54,219 nucleotides of DNA. Source: Fodinibacter luteus (GTDB lineage: Bacteria > Actinomycetota > Actinomycetes > Actinomycetales > Dermatophilaceae). The stretch covers positions 1 through 54,219 of the forward strand of contig NZ_BAABGM010000019.1 in NCBI RefSeq assembly GCF_039541575.1, written 5' to 3'. Below are positions 17,995 to 27,250 of the stretch, one piece after another; the stretch's first letter is position 1; each line of letters begins with the position of its first letter. The notes beneath the pieces were generated by a model that was not told the origin of the DNA, searched no databases, and saw only the letters and a program-made list of their open reading frames with translations. A program made the translations under genes and the position numbers.

Positions 17995-19233
17995 ATGACC
18001 AGCTCCGCCACCGCGCTGGCCCCGGTCGCTGACCCCTCGGTCCGCGGGTCCGGGGAGGCCGACGTGCTCGCCCTGCTCACCGGCCCGCAGGCCCGCGAGC
18101 CGCTCTCGCTCGCCGTGACGACGATCGGCGCCGAGGTGACCGACCACCGGGTGCACTCGGTGCAGCACCGGCCCGGGGACGGGGTCACCGTCGGCTACCG
18201 GGTGTGGGTGCGCCACGACTGCGGTGCGGTCGTCGAGGACTACGTGCTGCTCAGCTCGACCGCCGGGCGCGACGTGCCGTCGGACGCCCCGAACGTCGTG
18301 CGGATGGAGGGTCCGTCCGGTCGCCTGCTCGGCTGGCTCCACCCGCACGACCCCGCCCTGCCCGGCCTGGGCGTGGCGTGCGACCCGGTGGCCCTCGAGC
18401 AGGTGCTCCCCGGGAGCGGCCCGGTGACCAGCCTGGCCCTCGTCGGCTACCGGCCGCTGCGCCGGGCGGTCGTGCGTGCGGTCCGCGACGACGTCACGTC
18501 GTACGTCAAGGTCCTGCGCCCGACCTCCGGGCGCGGCGGAGCTCCGGACGTCGTGCATCGCCACCGGCTGCTCACCGCCGCAGGGGTTCCGGTGCCCCGG
18601 GTGCTCTCCGCGACGTCGCACGGCCTCGTCGTCCTCGAGGAGGCCCGCGGTCGTCCGCTCGTCGAGGCGATCGGCGCCGACGGGGCCCGGGGGGTCACGC
18701 TCGGTGACCTCACCGGCATCCTCGACGCCCTGCCCGCGCAGGTGCTCGACCTGGCCCGCCGGGCCGCCTGGTCGGACCGCGCCCGGGACTACGCGAACGC
18801 CGTGGCCGCGAGCGGCACTGATGCACCGGGCGCGCTCGCCCTCGGCCGGGCGGTCCGCGAGCGCTCCGCCGCCGTCGACCTGGGGCCGGTCGTGCCCACC
18901 CACGGCGACTTCCACGAGGGCCAGCTGACCGCGCGGCGCGAGGGGGAGGAGTGGCGACCCGGCGCCCTGCTCGACGTCGACACCCTCGGCCCGGGCCACC
19001 GGGTCGACGACCTCGCCTGCCTCGTCGCGCACGCCGTCGCGCTCGGCCCGGCCGGGGCCGAGGTCGTGCGTCGCTGGGAGGGGGAGGCCCGAGCCGTCGT
19101 CGATCCCGAGGCCCTCGACGTCCGCACCGCGGGGGTGCTGCTCTCGCTCGCGGCGGGGGCGGCGCACGAGCGCGACGTCGCGATGCCGACCCGCGCGCTG
19201 CTCGACGCGGCCGAGGAGCGCCTCGAGCGCTGA
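17995..19233 (+). CDS. APH-fold phosphotransferase family protein
   Basis: This 412-residue protein ends in an aminoglycoside-phosphotransferase-like kinase domain. The catalytic loop is THGDFHEGQL near residue 301 (Gln in place of the usual Asn), and the metal-binding Asp follows in LLDVDTLGPGHRVDDLA. N-terminal residues about 40-200 are also kinase-lobe-like (SYVKVLRP carries a candidate ATP lysine). Such genes in actinobacteria act on small metabolites, and no substrate can be given. It directly follows the Asn-Ser-Pro gene, possibly co-transcribed. Confidence 0.75.
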   Translation: MTSSATALAPVADPSVRGSGEADVLALLTGPQAREPLSLAVTTIGAEVTDHRVHSVQHRPGDGVTVGYRVWVRHDCGAVVEDYVLLSSTAGRDVPSDAPNVVRMEGPSGRLLGWLHPHDPALPGLGVACDPVALEQVLPGSGPVTSLALVGYRPLRRAVVRAVRDDVTSYVKVLRPTSGRGGAPDVVHRHRLLTAAGVPVPRVLSATSHGLVVLEEARGRPLVEAIGADGARGVTLGDLTGILDALPAQVLDLARRAAWSDRARDYANAVAASGTDAPGALALGRAVRERSAAVDLGPVVPTHGDFHEGQLTARREGEEWRPGALLDVDTLGPGHRVDDLACLVAHAVALGPAGAEVVRRWEGEARAVVDPEALDVRTAGVLLSLAAGAAHERDVAMPTRALLDAAEERLER

Positions 19234-19249
19234 CGAGGGTGGAAACCAC

Positions 19250-19278
19250 TTGTGAGTGAGTGCTCACTCACTTATCGT
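19250..19278 (+). promoter_or_regulatory. TetR operator embedded in its own promoter
   Basis: A perfect 9-bp inverted repeat (19252-19260 and 19263-19271, GTGAGTGAG with its complement, 2-bp spacer) lies between a -35 TTGTGA (19250-19255) and a -10 TATCGT (19273-19278), spaced 17 bp. The operator fills the promoter spacer, so repressor binding would block RNA polymerase. The predicted start falls at about 19285, at the GTG of the repressor gene, giving a leaderless mRNA. Confidence 0.82.
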
Positions 19279-19285
19279 GGACCGG

Positions 19286-19864
19286 GTGACCCCCCGAGCG
19301 CCCGCCCTGCGACCCGACGAGCGTCGCGCCTCGCTCGTCGAGGTGACCATCCCCCTGCTCCGCGAGCACGGGGCGGCCCTCACGACCCGCCAGGTCGCCG
19401 AGGCGGCCGGGGTCGCCGAGGGCACCGTCTTCCGGGCCTTCGGCAGCAAGGATGAGCTCGTGCACGCCTGCACGGCAGCCGCGTTCGACACGGGGCAGGT
19501 GCTCGACGAGCTGCGGGCCGTCGACCGGGCGCTGCCGCTCGACGAGCGGCTCGTCGTCGCCGTCACGGTGCTGCGGGCCCACGTCGAGCGGATCGTCGGG
19601 CTGATGGCCGTCCTCCACGCCTCGGGGATGGCGCCACCGAAGCACGCCCGGCCGGGACGGCGGGGCTCCGACCCGGAGGTCGACGCGACGATGGTCGAGC
19701 TCATCGGCGACGACGCGAGCACCCTGCGGCTGCCCCCCGAGGACGTCGTCAACCTCCTCGCCCACCTGACCCTCTCCAGCGTCCACCCCATGTTCCCGGC
19801 GCGACCGTTGACGCCGGTCGAGATCGTCTCGGTCGTCCTCGACGGCACCCGGAGGTCACGCTGA
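19286..19864 (+). CDS. TetR-family repressor of the downstream ABC exporter
   Basis: This 192-residue repressor has a helix-turn-helix at about residues 28-60 (TTRQVAEAAGVAEGTVFRAFGSKDEL). The rest is a helical ligand-binding domain without a recognisable ligand signature. GTG 19286 is chosen because the longer frame from 19256 starts inside the operator, and the promoter predicts a transcript beginning here. Its TGA overlaps the ATG of the first ABC gene (TGATG), so repressor and exporter form one autoregulated operon. Confidence 0.86.
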   Translation: MTPRAPALRPDERRASLVEVTIPLLREHGAALTTRQVAEAAGVAEGTVFRAFGSKDELVHACTAAAFDTGQVLDELRAVDRALPLDERLVVAVTVLRAHVERIVGLMAVLHASGMAPPKHARPGRRGSDPEVDATMVELIGDDASTLRLPPEDVVNLLAHLTLSSVHPMFPARPLTPVEIVSVVLDGTRRSR

Positions 19865-21597
19865 TGCTCTACCGCCTCGTCCGCACGCACCTCACCCCGT
19901 ATGCCGTGCCGCTCGCCGTGCTCCTCGTCCTCCAGCTCGTCGCCACGCTCGCGTCCCTGTACCTGCCGAGCCTGAACGGCCGGATCATCGACGAGGGCGT
20001 CGCGGTGGGGGACACCGCGTTCATCCTGCGGGCCGGGGTGGCCATGCTCGCCGTCTCGCTCATCCAGGTCGCCGCGACGATCGCCGCGACGCGGATCGGC
20101 GCCTTCACGTCGGCATCCCTCGGCCGTGACGTGCGGTCCGCGGTGTTCCGCACCGTCGGGGCCTTCTCCGCCCAGGAGCTCTCGCGCTTCGGCGCCCCCA
20201 CCCTCATCAGCCGCAGCACGAACGACGTCACCCAGGTGCAGCAGGTCGTCTACATGTTCCTCGCGATGATGGTGTCGGCACCGATCATGATGGTCGGCGG
20301 CATCTTCATGGCGCTGCGTGAGGACGTCGGCCTGTCCTGGCTCGTCGCCGTCGCCGTGCCGGCACTCGCCATCGCGATCGGCCTCATCATCCGGCGGATG
20401 ATCCCGCACTTCCGCGCGATGCAGGCCGCGGTCGACTCGGTCAACCGCATCCTGCGCGAGCAGATCACCGGCATCCGGGTCGTGCGGGCGTTCGTCCGTG
20501 AGGACGTCGAGCGCGAGCGGTTCGCCGAGGCCAACCGCACCTACACCGGCACCGCGCTTGCGGTCGGCAAGCTCATGGCGCTGGCGTTCCCGGTCGTCAT
20601 GGTCATCTTCAACGCCTCGACGGTGGCCGTGCTGTGGTTCGGGGCGCAGCGGATCGACAACGGGGAGATGCAGATCGGGTCGCTCACGGCCTTCATGGCC
20701 TACCTCATCCAGATCCTCATGTCGGTCATGATGGCGACGTTCATGGCGATGATGATCCCGCGGGCCGCGGTGTCCGCCGGGCGCATCCAGGAGGTGCTCG
20801 ACACCGAGTCCTCGGTCCACGCCCCCCTCGACCCGGTCGAGATCCCGGCGGGACCGGTGGCGGTCGAGCTGCGCGGTGTCACCTTCTCCTACCCGGGTGC
20901 GGAGTCGCCCGTGCTGAGGGACGTCTCGCTCGTCGCCGAGCCCGGCACGACCACGGCCGTCGTCGGTTCCACCGGCTCGGGCAAGACGACTTTGCTCGGG
21001 GTCGTCCCACGCCTGCACGACGTCACGGGCGGCCAGGTGCTCGTCGGTGGCGTCGACGTGCGCGACGCCGACCCCGAGCGACTGTGGTCGCACATCGGGC
21101 TCGTGCCGCAGCGGCCGTACCTGTTCAGCGGCACCGTGGCGTCCAACCTGCGCTACGGCGACCCCGACGCGACGGAGGACGAGCTGTGGGAGGCGCTGCG
21201 GGTCGCCCAGGCCGAGGACTTCGTGCGGGCGATGCCGGACGGCATCCACTCCCCGATCTCGCAGGGTGGCACGAACGTGAGCGGAGGGCAGCGTCAGCGG
21301 CTCGCCATCGCCCGAGCGCTCGTCAGCAAGGCCGACGTCTACCTCTTCGACGACGCGTTCTCCGCCCTCGACGTGGCCACGGACGCCCGGCTGCGGGCGG
21401 CGCTGCGTCCGGTGACCCGCGACGCGGCGGTCGTCGTCGTCGCGCAGCGCGTGTCGACGATCATCCAGGCCGACCGCATCGTCGTGCTCGACGAGGGACG
21501 GGTCGTCGGCAGCGGGACGCACGAGGAGCTGCTCGAGAGCTGCCCGACGTACGTCGAGATCGTGCAGTCCCAGCAGGCGATGGAGGAGGCGGCATGA
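19864..21597 (+). CDS. ABC exporter half-transporter with degenerate catalytic site
   Basis: This 577-residue protein has an ABC-exporter membrane domain (six helices, about 1-310) fused to an ATPase domain. Walker A (GSTGSGKTT, about 368) and a full signature motif (VSGGQRQRLAIARA) are present. The residue after Walker B is Asp, not the catalytic Glu (YLFDDAFSALD). That is the pattern of heterodimeric exporters such as TM287/288, in which one ATP site hydrolyses poorly. It pairs with the next gene, whose ATG overlaps its stop. Substrate unknown; multidrug or lipid export is typical. Confidence 0.93.
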   Translation: MLYRLVRTHLTPYAVPLAVLLVLQLVATLASLYLPSLNGRIIDEGVAVGDTAFILRAGVAMLAVSLIQVAATIAATRIGAFTSASLGRDVRSAVFRTVGAFSAQELSRFGAPTLISRSTNDVTQVQQVVYMFLAMMVSAPIMMVGGIFMALREDVGLSWLVAVAVPALAIAIGLIIRRMIPHFRAMQAAVDSVNRILREQITGIRVVRAFVREDVERERFAEANRTYTGTALAVGKLMALAFPVVMVIFNASTVAVLWFGAQRIDNGEMQIGSLTAFMAYLIQILMSVMMATFMAMMIPRAAVSAGRIQEVLDTESSVHAPLDPVEIPAGPVAVELRGVTFSYPGAESPVLRDVSLVAEPGTTTAVVGSTGSGKTTLLGVVPRLHDVTGGQVLVGGVDVRDADPERLWSHIGLVPQRPYLFSGTVASNLRYGDPDATEDELWEALRVAQAEDFVRAMPDGIHSPISQGGTNVSGGQRQRLAIARALVSKADVYLFDDAFSALDVATDARLRAALRPVTRDAAVVVVAQRVSTIIQADRIVVLDEGRVVGSGTHEELLESCPTYVEIVQSQQAMEEAA

Positions 21598-23633
21598 GCG
21601 AGGTCCGCACCGAGGAGGAGAAGGCCGCCGCCGCCCGCCGCGGGCCGGGGGCTGCGCACCGGGGTGGTCCGCCGCACGCGGCCATCGGGATGCCGGCCGA
21701 GAAGTCCCAGGACTTCGTCCCGTCCGCGAAGCGCGTGCTGCGCCTGCTCCACCCCGAGCGGGTCATCGTGTGGATGGTCGTGGCGCTGGCCGTCGGCAGC
21801 GTGCTGCTCAGCGCGGTCGGCCCGAAGATCCTCGGCACCGCCACCGACATCGTCTTCGCGGGGGTCTTCGGAGCCCAGATCCCGGCGGGGGTGACCCAGG
21901 AGCAGGCCGCCGACGCGCTGCGGGCACGCGGGGACGAGCAGGTCGCCGACATGCTCGCGGCGATGGAGCACGTCGTGCCCGGCCAGGGGATCGACTTCGA
22001 GGCGCTCGGTCGGATCCTGCTCGTCGCGCTCGCGATCTACCTCGTCGCGGCGCTGCTGCAGTGGCTCCAGGGCCGGCTGCTCACCGGGGCCGTCAACCGC
22101 ACGATCTTCCGGCTGCGCCGCGACGTGGAGGACAAGCTCAACCGGCTCCCGCTGCCCTACGTCGACGGCCAGCCGCGCGGCGAGCTGCTCAGCCGGGTGA
22201 CCAACGACATCGACAACGTCGCCCAGAGCCTGCAGCAGACGCTGAGCCAGCTCCTCACCTCGCTGCTCACCGTCGTCGCGATGGTCGCCATGATGGTGTG
22301 GATCTCGCCGCTGCTCGCCCTCATCGCCCTCGTGACCATCCCGGTGACGATGGTCGTGACGGGGATGATCGGCAAGCGCAGCCAGGGGCACTTCGTGCAG
22401 CAGTGGAAGAGCACGGGTGAGGTCAACTCCGTCGTCGAGGAGACCTTCACCGGGCACGAGCTCGTCAAGGTGTTCGGGCGGCAGGCCGAGGCCGACCGCG
22501 ACTTTGCCGTACGCAACGACGCCCTGCACCACGCGAGCTTCCGGGCACAGTTCATCAGCGGCATCATCATGCCGACGATGATGTTCATCGGGAACCTCAA
22601 CTACGTCGCGATCGCCGTCGTGGGCGGGCTGCGGGTGGCGTCCGGGGCGATGAGCCTCGGCGACGTCCAGGCCTTCATCCAGTACTCCCGGCAGTTCACC
22701 CAGCCGCTGACCCAGGTGGCGTCGATGGCGAACCTCATGCAGAGCGGCGTCGCCTCGGCGGAACGGGTGTTCGCCGTGCTGGATGCCGAGGAGCAGGAGC
22801 CCGACACCGCCTCACCGGGTCGGATCGCCGACCCCCGCGGCCGGGTGGCGTTCGAGGACGTCTCGTTCTCGTACCGTGCCGACACCCCGCTCATCGAGCA
22901 CCTCGACCTCGTCGTCAAGCCCGGCCAGACGGTGGCCATCGTCGGGCCGACGGGCGCGGGCAAGACGACGCTCGTCAACCTCGTGCTGCGCTTCTACGAG
23001 CTCGACGGGGGCAGGATCACCCTCGACGGCGTCGACATCACCGGGCTCACCCGGCACGACCTGCGGTCGCGGGTCGGCATGGTGCTGCAGGACACCTGGC
23101 TGTTCGCCGGCACGATCCGCGAGAACATCGCCTACGGGCGGCCGGGTGCGAGCGACGACGAGGTGCTCGCTGCGGCGCGTGCGACGTACGTCGACCGGTT
23201 CGTCCACGCGTTGCCCGACGGCTACGACACCGTGCTCAACGCGGAGGCCGACAACATCAGTGCGGGTGAGCGGCAGCTCATCACGATCGCCCGGGCCTTC
23301 CTCGCGGCCCCCTCGCTGCTCATCCTCGACGAGGCGACGTCGTCGGTCGACACCCGCACCGAGCTGCTCGTGCAGCACGCGATGTCGGCCCTGCGCTCGG
23401 ACCGCACGAGCTTCGTCATCGCGCACCGGCTCTCGACGATCCGGGACGCCGACCTCATCCTCGTCATGGAGGAGGGGCGGATCGTCGAGCGCGGCTCGCA
23501 CGCCGACCTCCTCGCCGCCGGGGGTGCGTTCGCCGCCCTGTACGCGGCGCAGTTCGCGGGTGCGGCGAGGGACATCGACGAGGAGGAGACGATCGGGGTT
23601 CCCGATGAGCTGGTGCGTCCGGGCGGACGGTGA
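21594..23633 (+). CDS. ABC exporter half-transporter, catalytically canonical partner
   Basis: This 679-residue protein has a charged N-terminal extension (about 50 residues), six membrane helices with a long loop between the first two (about 95-140), and an ATPase domain. Walker A is GPTGAGKTT and Walker B ends with the catalytic Glu (LLILDEATSSVD). The signature motif is SAGERQ, the divergent SAGE version expected opposite a partner with a perfect SGGQ. The two subunits would form a heterodimer with one full ATP site and one degenerate. The ATG at 21594 overlaps the previous stop (ATGA). Confidence 0.93.
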   Translation: MSEVRTEEEKAAAARRGPGAAHRGGPPHAAIGMPAEKSQDFVPSAKRVLRLLHPERVIVWMVVALAVGSVLLSAVGPKILGTATDIVFAGVFGAQIPAGVTQEQAADALRARGDEQVADMLAAMEHVVPGQGIDFEALGRILLVALAIYLVAALLQWLQGRLLTGAVNRTIFRLRRDVEDKLNRLPLPYVDGQPRGELLSRVTNDIDNVAQSLQQTLSQLLTSLLTVVAMVAMMVWISPLLALIALVTIPVTMVVTGMIGKRSQGHFVQQWKSTGEVNSVVEETFTGHELVKVFGRQAEADRDFAVRNDALHHASFRAQFISGIIMPTMMFIGNLNYVAIAVVGGLRVASGAMSLGDVQAFIQYSRQFTQPLTQVASMANLMQSGVASAERVFAVLDAEEQEPDTASPGRIADPRGRVAFEDVSFSYRADTPLIEHLDLVVKPGQTVAIVGPTGAGKTTLVNLVLRFYELDGGRITLDGVDITGLTRHDLRSRVGMVLQDTWLFAGTIRENIAYGRPGASDDEVLAAARATYVDRFVHALPDGYDTVLNAEADNISAGERQLITIARAFLAAPSLLILDEATSSVDTRTELLVQHAMSALRSDRTSFVIAHRLSTIRDADLILVMEEGRIVERGSHADLLAAGGAFAALYAAQFAGAARDIDEEETIGVPDELVRPGGR

Positions 23634-24314
23634 GTGCTCGGGTTGCGTGACGCTCTCGATGTGCGCTGCGCTGCGTCCACCGGATCTGCGCTTCCTGGCC
23701 ACGGCGGGGCTGCGTCACTACGCCCACTTAGCCCGACGCTCCAAGGGCCCACGAGGAGGGCCGGGTGGGAGACGAGTTCGCTCTCGTGCCGATGAGTGTG
23801 CACTGGGCTCGCCCATCGCCGTTCGGCGACGCTGGCAAGTCGTGACGCCAATGCGACGGATTGTCAGCATCGTAGATCATTCCGGCTCAAAGACTGGCAC
23901 GGGTGCATACACCGGCGGGCGGCCTGGGCTGACCCTGTCCGGCATCGGGCAGGCAGATAGACGCCCGGAAGATGCACTGTCCGTGGCCATGGAAAAGTCC
24001 CCGCTTCCTGGCGATGAAGTCATCCACTCGCACCGACGACGACGGCCCACCTCGGGACCTTCCCTCAGCACCCAGAACATGGCCGACCAGCATGGTGGGG
24101 GAAGAACGACAAGGCAGCCGGCTGTCAACGGGCACACTCCAAGGAGCCTCCGTGCTCCGGCATCGGCTACCGCCATGGACACCGCCGGGTTGACAACAGA
24201 AAGGAGTCGATACGACGCAGGTCCTGCGGCCGGGCTCCAGGCTCGGTGCAACTGACATCGACGGGCGATCTCCCACACGGTGCGCCGAGAGGCCCGCCCG
24301 CCTATTATTCATGT
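23634..24314. other. Gene-poor junction between core chromosome and accessory region
   Basis: No gene could be supported here. Reading frames up to 133-141 codons exist on the minus strand (23877-24312), but they have no recognisable motif, no ribosome site, and overlap each other. Base composition falls from the very GC-rich core to visibly more AT at the right end, so the border of the acquired DNA probably lies inside. A TTGACA at about 24190 is not followed by a good -10. I saw no tRNA or att duplication. Confidence 0.5.
24303..24308 (+). promoter_or_regulatory. -10 element for a leaderless membrane-protein mRNA
   Basis: TATTAT ends 6 bp before the ATG at 24315, so transcription would begin at or next to the start codon. 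There is no ribosome site before this ATG. The AT-rich box stands out sharply from its surroundings. Confidence 0.5.
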
Positions 24315-24857
24315 ATGAAACGCTACTTCATCGAGACTACTGCCCCAGATGCTGCGGATCTCGCCGACACTTTGTGGAACGGAGATGCCGAGTCGACTCA
24401 CTCGAACTTGGCGGTCGTCGTCGACCAGTACAAGCTGTATGTCGAAATGGCTGATCGGGTGAGTGCCCGACGTTCACTCGCGAACACATTCTTCCTTACA
24501 TTGAACACTGCGATATTTGTCGCCATCGGAGTATTTTGGAAAGACCCGCCCAGAGCATCGCCCTGGCTTGGACTTATGCCCTTGCTCGTACTGGTACTTC
24601 AATGCCTCGTATGGTTCTGGATAATACGCTCGTACAGGCAGTTAAATGCCGGCAAATGGGCTGTGGTGGGTGCCCTGGAGAGGCGTCTTCCCGCATCACC
24701 ATGGTGGACTGCAGAGTGGTCTGCTCTCGGAAGCGGAAAGGACCCCTCAAGGTATTGGCCGTTAACGCACGTCGAGCAGTGGGTTCCTTTCCTGTTTGCG
24801 GTAGCGTACATCTTCGGCTTCATCGCGATCGTATTGACAACGCGCGCCGCAAGCTAA
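24315..24857 (+). CDS. Three-TM membrane protein, first gene of a candidate conflict module
   Basis: This 180-residue protein has a soluble N-terminal helix (about 30-55, DQYKLYVEMADRVSARR) and membrane helices at about 57-76, 83-105 and 156-175. A cytoplasmic loop between the second and third contains SYRQLN, ERRLP and a Trp/Glu-rich stretch. This pattern recurs in a widespread uncharacterised family and resembles the membrane effectors (SLATT-like) found beside nucleotide-signalling and TIR-type defence genes. That link is my inference. The ATG at 24315 fits the -10 placement; an upstream in-frame start at 24246 is not supported. The next gene begins 7 bp after its stop. Confidence 0.8.
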   Translation: MKRYFIETTAPDAADLADTLWNGDAESTHSNLAVVVDQYKLYVEMADRVSARRSLANTFFLTLNTAIFVAIGVFWKDPPRASPWLGLMPLLVLVLQCLVWFWIIRSYRQLNAGKWAVVGALERRLPASPWWTAEWSALGSGKDPSRYWPLTHVEQWVPFLFAVAYIFGFIAIVLTTRAAS

Positions 24858-24864
24858 CAAAAGC

Positions 24865-26754
24865 ATGTCTGGATGCCAATTCGACAACTTGGATCGGAAT
24901 GGAATGCGGCTCTTTCATCTGAATGAACATTCCTCGATAGCACGGCGTAATCGTGAGGTCGCCAGGCTCCAGGCCAAGGGCTCTATCGAGAAAGCACTGG
25001 CCGCGGCTGAGGAGACGGAGCAACTGGCAGTCGCCCACCTCCCCCAGGAAGACGTGGAGCGTGGCAAGGCCTTGTACAACCTAGCAAGCATCCAAGTACT
25101 TGCCGGGGATCAAGCCGCCGCTCAGGAAACATACCGGCGAGCGTTGGAAGCGATGAGGGTCGCGGTTGGTGAGCAGCACGACTACTTCGGCCGCACATTG
25201 CGCGGCCTAGGAAGGCTTCTTGTAGCTCTGGGCAGATACGAGGAGGCAGAACGCCATTTCGTGTCGGCACTTATGATTCATGCGAAGGCTGACCAGAAAT
25301 CGAGCCAGTGCAGGCTTCTGGAGCGAGAACTTGTGATACTTCATGGCGTCATGTCAAAGCGAGAGACTGCGGAGGCCGCGGAGCGGCATCAGTCTCGGCC
25401 GTCGAGCGATGTCGGCGAAGCCCATTACGAGCAGACGCTGCAGGTTCGTGCGATGCGCAGCGAACTCGACGAGATGCCGTCGGAACTCCGAGCGTTCGCT
25501 GAGAAGAACCTCGATGCTGCCGGGAAGATGTTCAGCGAATGGTCCACTCACTCATTGGCCTTAGTTATCATCCAAGCTCGACGAGAGCGTGGGGAGCCCT
25601 TCGTACTCCTCTTGCGCGGCTTCGAGGGTGAGGCGTACGACTATTTTGTTGACAACCCCAAATATATGACCGATGACCCTGAGCGGAAGACACTCTTCAG
25701 CGTGTGGGGTGAGCCCGGCGAGGTCGAGCTTGCGTTACATCAGACGCTTGACGGCCGTTTGTCGGCTTTGACGGCCGCCAGCCCGTCAAGCCTCGATGCA
25801 GATCAATCGAGTCAAGACGCGCTTCTGCCACGGCTTATCCTGCCCAACGAAACGTGGCTCGATGAAATACGAGCCGTGATTCGGCTAGCACACCTGATCG
25901 TGGTCGATTGTCTCGGCCTGAATCCCGGCCTACGCAGCGAACTCGAGGCAATCGAGCAATGCGGCAAGTGCGACAACACTGTGATCGTTCTTCACAAGGA
26001 CCGCTCTAAGCTTGATGAGGCGGAGTCCTTGGCGATAGCGCTTGCAGACATCACGGGTGGCACGCTCTCGTCAGATCCGACGCGAGAGTGGATGAGAAGG
26101 GACCACCCGCTCCTTGCGCCTTTCAGGAGAGTCGCCTACATCGAGGATCTACGTGGGACCGATCTATCCGCATCTGGCGTCTTTGCAGACCTGTTCAAGA
26201 GCGCACCATATGTCCGCAGTGCTGTGCGATTAGCCCAGAAGGGCACCGCATTAGTTGAGTCGGGCGACGCCGTTGAAGGGGCGAAGTACCTTCAAGTCGC
26301 TCTAGTCCTGGCACAGGACATACCCGGGTGGGCTGAGCGGGCAGTAACCTGGTTCAATATCGGCGTGCTGGCGCAGGCCATCGGTCGGCCCCAAGAGGCC
26401 ATCAGGCCCTTCCTGCAGGGCCAAGCCGCAGGACTGGAAATGAGAAACGCAGCTGATCAGGGGCGGTGTCTGACGATGCTTGGGCAGGTGTACCTGGAGA
26501 CCAAGCAGTTCAGTGAAGCTGCCAGAGCGTTGCTGGCTTCGCTGGCCTTCTTGGAGGAGGCCGAAGACGCAGACTATTTGACTGAGTCATTTCGGTTGCT
26601 GTGCTTAGTCTTCCAGGCACTTGGTCAGACAAGTGAGGAAGCTGCGACACAGGTGGAACTCAGCCGCTTACAGAGGGAAGGCCGGTGGCGCCGAGAGGGG
26701 GCCGGTCAGAGGTTCAACGCAATGCTCACCGAACAAGCTCACGCGGCCCAGTGA
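24865..26754 (+). CDS. TPR / TIR-like / TPR protein
   Basis: This protein has up to 629 residues in three parts. N-terminal tetratricopeptide repeats span about 30-145 (ALYNLASIQVLAGDQAAAQETYRRAL). A central alpha/beta domain spans about 245-385: PFVLLLRGF first strand, Trp331, AHLIVVDCL strand, PGLRSELEAI with Glu359, and TVIVLHKD. More TPRs span about 465-610. The central strand order and the Glu after the LIVVD strand resemble TIR or SLOG-type domains that cleave or sense nucleotides, but the family is not certain. It is coupled to the membrane gene. Codon use is more AT-rich than the core. ATG 24904 is an alternative start; neither has a good ribosome site. Confidence 0.75.
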   Translation: MSGCQFDNLDRNGMRLFHLNEHSSIARRNREVARLQAKGSIEKALAAAEETEQLAVAHLPQEDVERGKALYNLASIQVLAGDQAAAQETYRRALEAMRVAVGEQHDYFGRTLRGLGRLLVALGRYEEAERHFVSALMIHAKADQKSSQCRLLERELVILHGVMSKRETAEAAERHQSRPSSDVGEAHYEQTLQVRAMRSELDEMPSELRAFAEKNLDAAGKMFSEWSTHSLALVIIQARRERGEPFVLLLRGFEGEAYDYFVDNPKYMTDDPERKTLFSVWGEPGEVELALHQTLDGRLSALTAASPSSLDADQSSQDALLPRLILPNETWLDEIRAVIRLAHLIVVDCLGLNPGLRSELEAIEQCGKCDNTVIVLHKDRSKLDEAESLAIALADITGGTLSSDPTREWMRRDHPLLAPFRRVAYIEDLRGTDLSASGVFADLFKSAPYVRSAVRLAQKGTALVESGDAVEGAKYLQVALVLAQDIPGWAERAVTWFNIGVLAQAIGRPQEAIRPFLQGQAAGLEMRNAADQGRCLTMLGQVYLETKQFSEAARALLASLAFLEEAEDADYLTESFRLLCLVFQALGQTSEEAATQVELSRLQREGRWRREGAGQRFNAMLTEQAHAAQ

Positions 26755-27250
26755 CGCGGATCCCAGCCTGGCAACGAGGATGTGCAGACGACGACTGGCT
26801 GGGTGTGAAGCATTGAGCGCATGGGATTCTCCTTTGATCTGAGGCCCGGCAGCCGATTGCTGACGTCAACGCGCCGTTCGGAGAATCCCATCTGGGAGCG
26901 ACCCTCGGCGGGTCCTCCCTATCAGTTAGGGCGCAGCATCAGTGGTCGACAAGGGTCAGCGATGTCCATCGCGATGGGGCGCCATATCGGTTGTACACTG
27001 CGTCCCTCCGCCGCAGGCGGGCCACGATTGGCGGCCCCTGGCGGCCGGGGCGGCACGACTACGCGGCCAGGAAGCTAAGGCTTGTTCAGAGCGGCTGCCT
27101 ACCTCGCCCGGCACGGCAAGCGGCCGAGGTGTCGACGACACCTCCCCTGATCTGGACGCATGCTAGGTCAGCGGCAGGCTCCTGCGATTGACACGAGGGT
27201 CTCCTGCTGGGTTGATGGGCAGCATCTACCCATAAGGAAGGACGCCCAGG
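26755..27250. other. Non-coding gap with two inverted repeats
   Basis: No gene was recognised. It contains a 12-bp inverted repeat (26821-26832 with 26880-26891, 47-bp loop) and a perfect 19-bp palindrome (27126-27144). A TGAGCGCA near 26815 and TGACGTCAACGC near 26870 could be a decayed cassette-type site. A good ribosome site (AAGGAAGGA) ends the gap. Confidence 0.5.
27126..27144. promoter_or_regulatory. Perfect 19-bp palindrome upstream of the hydrolase
   Basis: GAGGTGTCG and its exact complement flank a single A. It lies 107 bp before the hydrolase start codon, with no recognised regulator gene adjacent. It may be an operator for a dimeric repressor. Confidence 0.45.

Noticed and set aside
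23877..24312. Minus-strand frames of 133 and 141 codons in the junction region
   Set aside because: They overlap each other in different frames, lack ribosome sites and family features, and one would cover the promoter of the gene at 24315.
23634..24314. tRNA or attachment-site duplication at the island border
   Set aside because: No cloverleaf or direct repeat with the right end of the accessory region could be found by eye.
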